From positions 7,954,495 to 8,018,494 of the forward strand of contig CM034133.1 of NCBI GenBank assembly GCA_019914995.1: a DNA stretch of 64,000 bases, read 5' to 3'. Source of the stretch: Acanthochlamys bracteata. Its lineage: Eukaryota > Streptophyta > Magnoliopsida > Pandanales > Velloziaceae. A program made the translations under genes and the position numbers. Below, in pieces: positions 53,601 through 64,000 of the stretch. Below the pieces are notes generated by a model. That model was not told the DNA's origin and did no database searches. It saw nothing but the letters and a program-made list of their open reading frames with translations. Position 1 is the stretch's first letter, and each line of letters opens with the position of its first letter.

Positions 53601-56600
53601 CAATCCAATTCGGAACCCACCTATAAAGTTGAGTTTGGGTTTACTCCTAGACGGGTTTGGATCAACCCTAAATCCATCCGATATACGAATTCGAGTCAGT
53701 TTCGGATTGATCTGAGATTTACTCATTTAATTCGTATAATTATTTGTATAGTACACATTAGCTAATAATTATAAAATATTTTGTACAACATTAAATTTTT
53801 GTTTATTTAATATTTTGCTTAATTTATTATAGTTTGATCAGTTTCTTACTTAATTTATAAATTTTATAAAAATTATTGTGTTGGATTTATACTACCTAAT
53901 AATTTTTATCTATTATTGTTAGAAGATGATTTTTTGGTTGTAGTTTTAATAATTTTGATCATAAGATGGGCCAATCTGAATTTTGATTGGTTATTAAATC
54001 GGTTCGGTTAGGGTTAACAGTTTTGATCCATATAAGTATATGAATCGGATTAGGATTGAACGATTTGAACTCGGTTATTAAATGGGTCGGTCCGAATCCG
54101 ACCTGTTAACTCATATTGTCACTCCTAATATACAGGCACAACAACATTTTAGTGGGCAAGAGTAGTCTTAGTAAGTGTTTCTTTTGTATATTGTAGAATA
54201 TCTCTTGGATCTAATTTGATAACTTTCTAGCACTACTTTATTAATACTTAACCTTTTGCATTGTACATATGCTTGTAGGTTTATGCCCATACAGGCTAAA
54301 CCTTTGCCGTTAGTCCTAGGTCACCCTTGCATGCTGGCAAATAAGTAGGCAAATTTTGACTCGTGAGCATGTGATGTGATTGAAGCTTTTTTCTTTTTCA
54401 TTCCTGTGTTAATGCTGTTTGCTTCAAATTTACTGGACTTATGATTTATAATTTTTAAGTAGATTTTTATTTTTGAAAATCTTCCTCTTTATCCAGTTAA
54501 GAAGACATGCACTTGCATCTTTGCACAGTGGCCTCCAGAACAACCAAGGGATTCCTGTTGCTTGTGTTATGAAATGGCTTGCATTGGAGGTAAATCTTTA
54601 ACGAACAACTTGTACTTTTGATAGCTTAAGTATTTCGGAATTGATCTGTCATTAACAATAATATCTTTATTAATTGTGTTTCTGCTTAAGGGAGAGGATG
54701 TTGAAGGTCTTCTAGAATATCATGGGCTTGCTATAAAGAACTATGAAGAGGCTTATATGGTAAAAGAAGGCCCCTTTCTAAACAGCGACACTGATTTTCC
54801 AACCCAGTGCTCGCAGCTTGTAAACTTCAAAAAGTCAGAGACCATTTTCGATGATGTTTGTTCTGTTGATGCACTACCATCTGTTAATGATAAAGGGGTA
54901 GAACATGCACATTATATGCCAGACATTGCATATCAGCGGAAAGTGGACACTGCTGATGAAGGAAGTAAGTTTAGTGTAGTTGATAAAGACATGGTAGCTG
55001 AAGATGAAATTCATCCTCCAAGTGTGGCTGTCGAAGCTCGTAGATGGGTAAAGGAGCCATCGCCAGTCTTTTCCTTTGAGCCATCACCGCTCTTTTCCTT
55101 GGACCCGTCACCGGCCATTATGGATAGTAGAAGTGATGTTGAAGTGCATGACGTAGCCTTTCTTGAGGCAAGCCCTCCATCTATCAATGTCATTGCAGAC
55201 GACATTTCTGAAGGAGCTGAAGAAGATGGGGATTTACAATCAGATGGAGTTTCTATCATGGATAGATTATCCTCACCAAGACTGAGGAGAAGCGTATCTC
55301 ATGGTCGGTCATCAGGAAGATCAGTTCCTGACAGCCCTAAGATTCTGGATCTTCCAGTTGCAGATAAATTTGGCCAAAATGAAGCATTACTCCTGAACAG
55401 TCAGAAAGATGACGCTAAAAAAGAAAAGATTAAACTACTAATAAGGTTCATATTCTCCCACATCATTTTCCAGAACTACTTTAATTAATAAACTGTAACT
55501 GATGAAGTCCATGTTGTCTTAATTTGCCAGGAAATGGAAGAAACAAGCATCCAAACTGAAGGCCACTCGCGAAGAGAGAGACTGGCTCGCAAATGTAGCA
55601 TTTAACTTGCTCTCCCTTGGGCTGCCTATTCGAAAAAGTGAAGCTGTGAGTTAGAATTCTAATTTTATTCTCCCTAACTCCAGCTGACACATTGCAGATC
55701 TTCATTTAAGCTTTACGTTCATATTTGATTGCAGAAAGTTAGAGGTTGTGGTGACAATTTCAACATTGATTTTGTTGCTCGAGAGAGGTATGGAAGGCAA
55801 AAGAAATCCTGTGCTAGACTGAACACTGCAGAGCTGGTTGCTTCGATTCTCTCTGCACGAAATCCTGATGCAAAGAGCATTTGCTGGAAATTAGTACTCT
55901 GTTTTAGTGGAAATGAGACTGAAGGAAAATTATATCATTCTTGCACAAATTGGCTACGGTTGAAGATGTTAGGTAGGAGAAGTGATGATGGACTGGTACT
56001 CTCATCTTCAGGCATATCTATATGGAGGAAATGGTTCGACTCTGATGCTACTCCTCTCCGGACCTGTTGTTTGTCAATAATCAGGGAACTTGATGGTCGC
56101 CAGTCAGTGACTGAGCAGGTAACAGCGGGTGCCAGCTGTGTTGTTTTTGTTGTATCAGAAAGCATTTCTTGGGACATTCAGAGAGTTCGGCTCCATAACC
56201 TTCTGACTGCTATCCCATCAGGATCTGGCCTCCCTCTCTTGATAGTGAGTTGTGATGCAGTGATGGAAGGGACTTCTGATGCATCGATAAAAATCATCAA
56301 CCTTCTTGGCCTCGAGGATATGGACAAAACAAGAATAAAGTGCTTCACAGTTATTTTTGCTGCTGGTGAGTATGACAATCGAGAATTTGATGGTTTCTTC
56401 AATGACAGACAGTTAAGAGATGGACTCCAGTGGCTGGCAGAGAATTCACCACCTCAGCTTGTTGTTCATCTAGTGAAGACCCGTGAACTAGTCTTATCTT
56501 ATCTGCAACCATCGTTGATTGCCCTTGATGGCGCAAGTGTATCTAAAGTTGACCCCAGGAGTTGTCTGGTAGCATTTCACAAAGCTCTGGATAGAGCTGC

Positions 56601-57558
56601 AGAGGATATTTTGTCTGCAGCTTCACTGAATCCAATCCATTGGCCAAGTCCAGAGATTGATCTGCTTGAAAAGTCAAGCAGAGAGAGGATGGCAGTAACC
56701 ATGTTTTTGCCAAGTATAAATTGGAGCTCGTTTACAAGGATTGATAATATAATAAGAGCCATAAAGGGTTGCAAGCTTCCAGACTTCCCTGATATTTACT
56801 TCAATGCTGATTGTGATACTGTGCAATTAGAGAAGCAAAAGGCAGTACTTCAAGAATGTTTAACGCATTACCTCAGTATGTCAACTAAGTTATTGTACAG
56901 GGATGTTGCTGAAAGGGAAGCAAGTGTCATGCTACAAAAGGGTGCCCAAGTTCAGCTGCGTGGTTCATCTTATTACATTGTGCCAAAATGGCTCTTTATT
57001 TTTCGTCGAATTTTCAACTGGCAACTCATGAAGCTAGCATCCAGGCAGTGTTCAGATGCTTATATATTGGAGAGAAGTATTGAACCTTCAGCTGTGTACG
57101 GTAGAAGCAGTAACGGAAGAACTACTGCTGATAATGATGATATGGAAGGTACCATTGCTTTCATAGAACATCCACCTGAAAATTCTGTTGTGCAAGACCC
57201 CTCTTTGGATGAAATGCTTGAACTAGCCCAAAGTGCTCCAATCAATCGAAATTCACTGTCTACATGCCGTCATGATCTATCTGTACAAGCGGTACCTGAC
57301 GGAGGTGACATTATGTCTCTAAGTAATTCTTTTGCTGTCCCTACTCGTACTAGGGTTGTTGCTTCCCAGAATCTTGAGACTAGCGGCACAACTATGAAAC
57401 AAAGGGACGATGGTATAAGATGTACAATTACTAGTGAAACTTGCATGATTCAAGATGCAGCCCCGATACCTAAGGAGCAAGACAAGCTTTCCTTGTTATT
57501 GGAACAGTGCAAGAGATCACAAGATAGCATAGATAAGATCTTGTCTATTTACAGTTAA
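47642..57558 (+). CDS. SAC3B: SAC3 family protein B, TREX-2 mRNA export scaffold
   Basis: SAC3/GANP proteins are the scaffold of TREX-2, which links transcription to nuclear-pore mRNA export. Fourteen exons give 1569 residues, all junctions in phase: 47642-47925, 48998-49303, 50952-51080, 51263-51493, 51602-51843, 52033-52133, 52240-52455, 52530-52757, 52836-52927, 53004-53097, 54497-54589, 54691-55445, 55531-55645, 55735-57558. Residues 1-390 are Pro/Ser-rich and low in structure. The SAC3/GANP domain (about 390-700) shows VGLCPDMCPESERDERERKG, MPVLQMTVKYLLGLL, NEEAIHMLEQMIRLHIIAMH, FRGYYALLKLDRHPGY and GNYIAFFRLARKATYLQAC. Residues 910-950 are charged (RKWKKQASKLKATREERDWL). In the C-terminal part, YYIVPKWLFIFRRIFNWQLM could be a centrin-binding helix of the Sac3 CID type, which is inference. 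Exons 1-3 are the least conserved and their splice choices rest on phase. Intron 10 carries a hAT-like MITE. Confidence 0.93.
49063..49188 (+). repeat. Two tandem 63-bp units in SAC3B exon 2
   Basis: The units encode HLERPSLVPFNGASSTLSN-P-I and HLQRPLLAPFNGTSSTLSN-R-S (about residues 117-158). The unit length keeps the frame, so the repeat expands a disordered N-terminal region. Confidence 0.8.
53574..54127. mobile_element. hAT-like MITE, family A, copy 6
   Basis: It has the clearest termini of the family in the window: TAGGGGTGACAATATGA at the left and, inverted, TAGGAGTGACAATATGA at the right, a 16-of-17 match. The interior has GATCCGAATTC-like motifs near both ends and an AT-rich centre. 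It sits in SAC3B intron 10. The eight-base flanks do not match well, so I do not claim a target duplication for this copy. Confidence 0.7.
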
Positions 57559-58402
57559 CCATCTGTTTGTAGTTTTCTTTTTTCACCAATCTATGATGGT
57601 TCCTCACCCATCTTGTATATTTGGAGCTAGTGTAAGTGATAAGTTGCCAGTTCAGGATATGAAATGTTGCCGCGCAAAACACATAAACGGAGCACTGCAT
57701 GATGCTTTCGTCTGTACAATTTATCAAGGTTGTCTATAGGCTAAAACCCTGCTCTTGAGAGACATCTTGGTGTTGATAGGTAGCTTGCCCGTTTAGTTGG
57801 AATTGTAAACGGTACTCTTCTGTGATGTATCTACTGCGTTCAAGTTTTCACTTTGCTTGCATGTTCTTTATCAGGATAACCTTATGTATCTGTTGGTTAT
57901 GTTACCAGTATGTCCATTTAAGCTTTGAAGAAATGGTCACAACGTATCTACTGCTCAACTTCAAGTTCAAGCTATCGAGCTTGTTCTTGCAATGCCTAGT
58001 TGTTGGCGCTGAAGCTTCACTTTGCAGTTACCAAACAAGTAATAGCTGGTGTATCAAAGTCTTTGTGCCAAGATGTACTTAATTCACTCACATATTTATT
58101 CAGAGGGTAAGTTCATGATTCGTCTAAGCACGAAACCAACATATATTTTAACTCAAGGGGACCGTCCATGGAGTGCCAAAGCATACCTAGATAGCAGAAC
58201 CAAATCAAAGTTGGATACGTAGTATCTCTCGTGAACAATAATCAATATTGGTGAACAGCAATCAACTACGTCTCGATCGAGAAAGCTATTGATTATCGAT
58301 GGACCACGCTGTTGCCCGGTAATTGTAGTTCAGCACATGCATGCATGCCGTTCCATTAATTCCACAGCCATGAAATACATGGAATTTTGAAAGGATCATT
58401 AG

Positions 58403-58594
58403 CTAGTTCTCGAGCACCGTGGATGCTAATGAGTCCCAGTGGCCACGCCATGATGATGACGATGGACTGGAATCGCTGCTGGTCCTACTCCAGTGCCACC
58501 AAGGCAAATAATCAAGCCCAGTCTTGTGCCATTTTACCACGATCTCATTCCCACGCATGTCCCGAAATGTTTCTTCTGTTCTTATATATTCCAA
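58403..58594 (-). other. Possible small open frame of 63 residues, unrecognised
   Basis: The frame starts MEYIRTEETFRDMRGNEI, continues VVKWHKTGLDYLPWWHW and ends ASTVLEN. It is locally GC-rich and has a TATATAA just upstream on the same strand. An opposing frame covers the same bases, so at most one is real. I know no family for either. Confidence 0.25.
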
Positions 58595-59519
58595 TGTTCT
58601 TATTTTGTCTATGCGACAATGATCACACTGTCAGTGGAGCATGGTGATTGACCCATTGGGTATTGGTGTTTTGAGTTCATGATCAAGTGGCTTACCTTAA
58701 GATTTTGTTTGCTCCAAACATAACCTTAGCAGTTACTTAACATTTCACTCTATACTTATAAAATCAAATAAATAATATGTAGTTTAGTATAAAACAGATT
58801 ATGTATGAGGTCAGAAAAAATAAAGTTGGACGTAAGCATTACTGATTGTAAGAACATATAGCAAGACCCCTATTTGCAGAAGGTACCTCAAATAACGTTA
58901 CCGATTAGAACATTGTTAGCCGGTATTTGGTACAATTACCGACGAGATTCTGTCATCCGGTAGTTTTCACTAGGTGAAGGCTGTGTTTTGTAGTAGCGAT
59001 TTCACCATTTTTTTTTTTTAGCTTCATTTCTGCTCGGTTCCAATCATTTGAGTACATGTAAGCAGAGGACGACGACAAATGAGATGATCATATAACTTTG
59101 GAACGGGCGCGCAAGCCAGAGTGAGTAAGCTACTGATATCTAGTTGAATGATCGATGCTGATGATGAAGGGAATGGAGCATGCATGATGGAGCAACCATC
59201 GAAGAGGATATGGAAGCTTTTGTTGCCAGGAAGTGGGCAAGAGATGGCAGTTTAATTTGCAATGATGTAGGACCGTGACCAAAACCTTTGTCTAGTAGTG
59301 CAAGTGCCAAAAAAAAAAAAAAAAAACATATAGCTAGCAACTGAAGATTTTATCTCTCTTTCTGTATTAATTGTTTTTGTTGTTGGTGGATGTTTCATGA
59401 TGAGGGTAGATGACCGTGGTCGTTCTAGTTTTATGCAGTCCGGCTTTTCAAGGACACGCCGCCTTGAGAGTTGTTAGAATCTTGTTTGGGAATGCTGCAA
59501 AACGAAGCATGCACTTGTT

Positions 59520-59702
59520 ATTATGCTAATGTTTGGCGTTACTTATAAATTCTTTTATTTATATTTATAACAATTTTTTAAAAAATATAAAAGTTTTCTA
59601 TATTATAAAATTTTAATATTATTATATCTTAGTTAAAAATATATAACTTATTTTAAAAAATTGTAAATTTTTTTTTAAAAGCACTCTAAACATTCCCATT
59701 GT
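59520..59702. mobile_element. Family B AT-rich MITE copy
   Basis: It begins near TTATGCTAATGTTTGGCGTT and ends AAAAGCACTCTAAACATTCCC, giving inverted ends of the GTTTGG / CTAAAC type. The interior is AT-rich as in the other copies. Confidence 0.45.
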
Positions 59703-61295
59703 GCACTAAAAACCTAAGCTGCCACTAATGGATCTGTCCTTTATTGATCTTTTCAAACATTAGTGTTTAAGCATATACATGGTGCTCATAATTAAACATC
59801 AGTAAGTAACTTAAGTCAATTATTTAACTTAACACCCACAAACAAAAGAGCCAAAAAAAAAAAGAAAAAGAAAAGATCAGAGAAAAGAAAAGGATGCTAT
59901 GGAAACGAACAAGAGGTAGCTTTGCTAGCTTTCAGTAGAAAAGCTAGCAGAGATTATTATCGATCGACGCGTGAAGAAGGTAGTGAGCACGCGTCGAGAG
60001 GCACCTAGCTAGCTAGAGATCGTCCCCCATCATATCATGCATCATCTGCCTGAAGCTCAAAAGTACAACACAATCTATTTTGTTTACCCATAATATTCCC
60101 ATCAGCTAGCTCTGACAATTTTAATTCCCAAAGTTCTTGCTGCTATCAGAGAGAGAGAGAAAGAGACAGATTTAATGTTGTTGCGTTTGTGGGGCAAAAA
60201 GAAGAAAGAATTAATTAACAAACTGCTGGGATAAGTAAGTGCTCGTTGTTCATGCGCGCTCGGACGCCCGGGAACGAGGACACCGCACTTGCACTGGGCG
60301 CAACAGTTGAGAGATGCTCTTGAATGAATGAGATATCTTTAACTTTTTGGATGAGATAAAGCTTTTGGTTGTAATTTTTTGAAGATGAGCATTAGCAAAA
60401 CAAAGGAATTTTATTTCCTGATATATATGAGGGTGTGTGGTTTTCTCTCTTTCTTTCTTTATTCTTTTGTTGCCGCTGGTGATAATAAGTACGCTATTTT
60501 AATTACATAAAAATAAGTTTTGTAAAAATTAAGTTAGCTGAGAAATAAAGTTTTACAATGATAATTAAAATATCTGAAGTAGAGTTTGGAGTTCAATTTT
60601 GATAGAAATAAAATTTAGTGTGAAAATAAAATTATAATTATAATTGAAATACAAATGACAAAATTTAAAAATTCGGAGAAAAACAATAAGATTTCTTATA
60701 TTTGAAATATGCCCTTAAGCAGATGACCATTAATGAACAGAATCAAGTACATCCCAAGCGGGACAAATCTTGTGTTTTTGTTCTTCAACATTTAGTAGTT
60801 TATCAATTTATCTGATCTTTTTGGAGTATTTCATATTAAATGATTTAGGACTTGTTTATTTTGTCAGAAAATGATGTAAAAGTGAGTTTTTTAAATTAAA
60901 AAAATGAGTTTTTAAAAAATAAATAAATATTAAGTGAGTTGTAGAAATAAATTTGTGAAAAACAATATAGAAATTACTCGACCTTTTGATAAAATAAAAT
61001 CACTTTAGATCACTTTTAATAAATAAATAAGCTCTTAATGTAAAAAAAGATTATTATGCATACTAAAGGAATCTCGACCATAGATGAGTAAAAATTCACA
61101 TTTAACGGCTATGGATTAGATCTAACTACTAATTTGGTTTTAATCCTACATTGAACTCAAAACGCTGTCCTTCTACTCACAAGAAGGAATAAAGCCATAG
61201 TCCCATCAAGAACAACCAAAAATAATACCAAAAATCAAAAATCACTTTATTATTCAAAATAATCAAGGAATCATTTTGAGCGTTATGATTCCTTT

Positions 61296-61740
61296 CACTA
61301 TTACAAAAATGAGAATCACCGATAGAATTTTACTAACTCAAAAAAACTAGTCGATTATTTTGAAATTTACCAACTATAAAATTAGTAGTAAGTAACCTTC
61401 ATTAATTTACTGACCAACAACGCATAACAATCAATAAATTGAACAAATTAGCAAATATTTATATATTAAGTCAGGAGAGTGGTGTAATTTTTCGACAACA
61501 TTAGCTTCAGCCGGTAAGCAAATCTAATTCGGGTCCAAAATTGTGTTGATCTAGTTGGGTACAATTTTTCGATTGGTTCTGTTTACTGACTGAGCTTGTT
61601 AACTTAGTTGGTATATGTGTTATTTTCAGACTACTTTCTATTTGTTGATAATTATCGACTAATTTTGATAAATCGGTAAATTGATATTAGATCAGTTGCA
61701 AATGCGCTCTGTTTTTCCTATTTCAATCATTTATTCTCTT
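61296..61740. mobile_element. Possible CACTA-type transposon end
   Basis: CACTATTACAAAAATGAGAA at about 61298 resembles the CACTACAAAAA start of CACTA (En/Spm) elements. It is followed by repeated short motifs (ACCGATAGAATTT, ACCAACTATAAAATTAG, TACTGACCAACAA) as in subterminal repeats. I did not find the other end, so this is weak. Confidence 0.3.
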
Positions 61741-62454
61741 CCTCCCTTAGCCGTTCCACCGCCTGCCGCTCTCCCGCCGAATCTTGGACTATAAACGGCT
61801 TACGGCAATGCTCTCCATCCTCCGGTCAGCCTTCGATGATCAATCGCTGCTCCGGCGAATTTTCTTCGATCTCCGCCTCTCTAATGCGCCGCTGTCTGCT
61901 GGCGAAATTTGCTCTCCGGTGAGACTATCTATCCGGTAAGCTAAAATGAATGGAGATGAATTAATTTTTGTTGGTATAATTTCATTTGCGTCGAACTACT
62001 ATTATATGTAAATTGAATTTTTTTATTTAATGGAACAATGTATTAATGGATGTCGAAGAACTTGTGTGGAAGTTTTTATTGTAGAATGGGTACATTAGGA
62101 TAGAAAGGGTGTGTGTGCTGAGGAAGGACTATGCGGTATTACTTTGGATGTTGTTTTCCTACTGTTAATAAAAATTTTATAATTTACAACAATATAATTG
62201 TTATTAATTAATTTGATTCATTATAAGCTGTTTTAAGGATTGGTAAATCGATCATATTATGAGCATGTATTAGTTGATGGTGTTGCACGTGAAGATGAGG
62301 TTGAATTCTAGCTATTATGTTTTGTCACAAGGTGTAGATGATCATCATGTAATCAATTTTTAAAGACATGCCAGTTATGCATTTAACCCTCTAATCCGAA
62401 TTACCATATATTGAAGAAATAATTATTTTCTAATTTTTTCTACTGTATAATAAA

Positions 62455-63070
62455 ATTTTAGCAATAAAATGAATCGATAATAGTAATTTATAAATTATTA
62501 AATTATATAACATTTTTAATTAATCATCTACTTTCATGCATTAGTAAAACAGTGTATGATGAAAATTATAATATTATCAAAATTTTTACTATATAGATGT
62601 TTTTTTAATGATGAATTTAGATTTTGCATAAAACTCTTTATCAAAATTTTGATAAATAGCTATATTTATCAAAATTAGTAGTATATATTTATTTCTCATA
62701 ACATTTAATCTGTCACCACATACTTTCAAAAAATAAAAATAAAATTTTTTTTGGATATCTATAAAACGATGAAGATATTAACGAAGTCACATTTTTATAA
62801 GCACTCACTATATCTTTTCACCAAGAAAATCGTGCACTTTTATTCAAACTAAAATTCACTCAAGTTTAAAGTGTAGAATTAAAAACTAAAAATTTTAATT
62901 ATTAAATAAGTCGATCCGAATTTGATCCGATTTTTAAATAGGATGAGGTAGGGTTGACAATTTGATTCGTATAAATTCATAAATTAGATTAGGAATGAAT
63001 GATTTTGATCCGATTATTAAATAGATCGACATGAAACTGACCCACCAATTCAAATTGATACTCTTGTTTA
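62455..63070. mobile_element. hAT-like element, family A, copy 7 (long form, left end unclear)
   Basis: The block with TAAAACAGTGTATGATGAAA and ATTATAATATTATCAAAA matches copies 2 and 3. The right end has GATCCGATTATTAAATAGAT followed by CACCAATTCAAATTGATACT, an eroded form of the family end. The left limit is not certain. Confidence 0.5.
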
Positions 63071-63659
63071 TAAGTTAAACAAGTTTTTTAACATATGTAA
63101 AACATACAAGTTTTTTATACATAGGAGTTATATATAATTCAATACAAAATATTGCATATTAAAATAGTAACATGAATTTTAATTGAGATATGAAGATGTT
63201 TTAATTGTCCATACGTGAATTTCGAAAGTGAGCTCCAAAAAATGAATTTTTACAAAAATGAGTATGCGAAAATTAATTTGTAATAATAAACATAAAAGTT
63301 CATCAAAAAGTAAATTTTTCGTAGAAATAAATTTCTATAATTACATATAAATAAACAAATCCAAAATGTGCAGCAAAATCTTATTAAAAAAAAAAAAAAG
63401 AAAAAGCTGATGGAGCAGATATTGCAAGTCCCACTATTGCCTTGCGCGTGTTAAAATGGTCTGTGATCTAATTGCAAATTCTTTCCTTTCGTCTTCAAAC
63501 CAAACCCTTTTTAGTTGCTGTTGTTGTTTGTCTGCTCTCCAACTCCAGAGAAACAGACAGATCTATTAAAAGTTGACACAAATTTTCTTCTTCTTCTAAT
63601 TATGCCCAAAATCATCACTCTTTGTTGCCACCACGCACGCCCGTCTCCATTTCTCCTCC

Positions 63660-63672
63660 TATATATAAATCC
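63660..63672 (+). promoter_or_regulatory. TATA box of the AdoMet decarboxylase gene
   Basis: CTATATATAAATC lies about 110 bases before the start codon at 63778. A start site some 30 bases downstream would leave a leader of only about 80-90 bases, with CT-rich and GATCGATCGATC stretches. Confidence 0.6.
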
Positions 63673-63777
63673 ATGCTTCCCCCCCATTCACTGCTCCACC
63701 AACTCACTCACTTCAACATCGATCGATCGATCCTTTCCTTTCCTAGATCTCCTTCCCTTGTTTCCCCTTCTCCGGTA

Positions 63778-64000
63778 ATGGCGGCGACTGGTTTCGAAGG
63801 ATTTGAGAAACGCATAGAGTTGCACTTCACCGGCGACGACCCGCTCGGGTTACGCGCACTTGCGCATGAGGCACTTGAACAAGTTCTTGAGGCAGTGCAG
63901 TGCAGCATTGTGTCAGCTGTCGGAAACGAGCATTTCGATTCTTACGTTCTTTCGGAGTCGAGCCTTTTTATTTATCCTTCGAAGGTGATCATCAAGACCT
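63778..64000 (+). CDS. S-adenosylmethionine decarboxylase, BUD2/SAMDC4-like, N-terminal part
   Basis: The enzyme makes decarboxylated AdoMet, the aminopropyl donor for spermidine and spermine. The visible 74 codons start MAATGFEGFEKRIELHF and include VQCSIVSAVGNEHF, then DSYVLSESSLFIYPSK, and run open to the window edge. The self-cleavage site is the E60-S61 bond in YVLSESS; S61 becomes the pyruvoyl group. E7 and E10 match the two conserved N-terminal acidic residues of the family. The short lead and GFEGFEK wording resemble Arabidopsis SAMDC4 (BUD2) rather than SAMDC1. The start is at the first ATG after a clear TATA box, and I see no tiny and small upstream frames of the kind that mediate polyamine control in SAMDC1 leaders. 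The rest lies beyond the window. Confidence 0.93.
   Translation, partial: MAATGFEGFEKRIELHFTGDDPLGLRALAHEALEQVLEAVQCSIVSAVGNEHFDSYVLSESSLFIYPSKVIIKT

Larger units (their letters stand above)
57559..63777. other. Spacer between SAC3B and the AdoMet decarboxylase gene
   Basis: The first part is the SAC3B 3' UTR. From 58.4 to 59.3 kb composition is more balanced and small open frames exist. From 59.5 kb on it is AT-rich with a family B relic (59.52-59.70 kb), a CACTA-like end near 61.3 kb, a GC-rich patch at 61.74-61.94 kb and a family A relic (62.4-63.07 kb). The last 300 bases are the promoter and leader of the next gene. Confidence 0.45.

Overview
The window looks like a gene-bearing chromosome arm of a flowering plant, probably a dicot. 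Genes have several to many GT-AG introns. Coding islands of higher GC sit in very AT-rich spacers full of small transposon relics. The proteins are plant-type: auxin-binding protein 1 with a C-terminal KDEL, a plant MO25, a plant-type acylated PP2C, a CaM-dependent NAD kinase-like protein, and a BUD2-like AdoMet decarboxylase. A run of 100 N marks an assembly gap.

Layout from left to right: the last exon of an unidentified plus-strand gene (84-179); a Tourist-type MITE; an 11-exon MO25 gene on minus (1563-6925); a spacer of DNA-transposon relics; an uncharacterised one-exon gene on minus (9806-10327); more relics; ABP1 on plus (13435-18912), with an old LINE in its 3.6-kb first intron; KU70 on minus (20554-25405), convergent with ABP1 and cut by the gap; a worn Copia-like LTR element with other repeats in it (about 25.7-28.2 kb); an NADKc-like gene on plus (29487-35222); repeats; a two-exon PP2C on minus (39125-42399); an inverted pair of MITEs; the TREX-2 subunit SAC3B on plus (47642-57558, 14 exons); about 6 kb of spacer; and the first exon of an AdoMet decarboxylase (63778 to the window end).

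The genes form no operon or obvious cluster. They are independent housekeeping or signalling genes: kinase scaffold, auxin binding, DNA end joining, NADP supply, protein dephosphorylation, mRNA export and polyamine synthesis. I assembled exons by hand, checking splice sites, reading phase and family similarity. Seven gene models are in phase from exon to exon; KU70 is not complete.

I found no convincing new multi-gene system. The most useful second looks are the KU70 assembly gap, which begins inside an exon, and two abundant MITE families, one of them hAT-like with related copies over the whole window. Others are a 1.56-kb fold-back structure, an uncharacterised 173-residue protein with a repeated TWDIS motif, and a few unexplained open frames.
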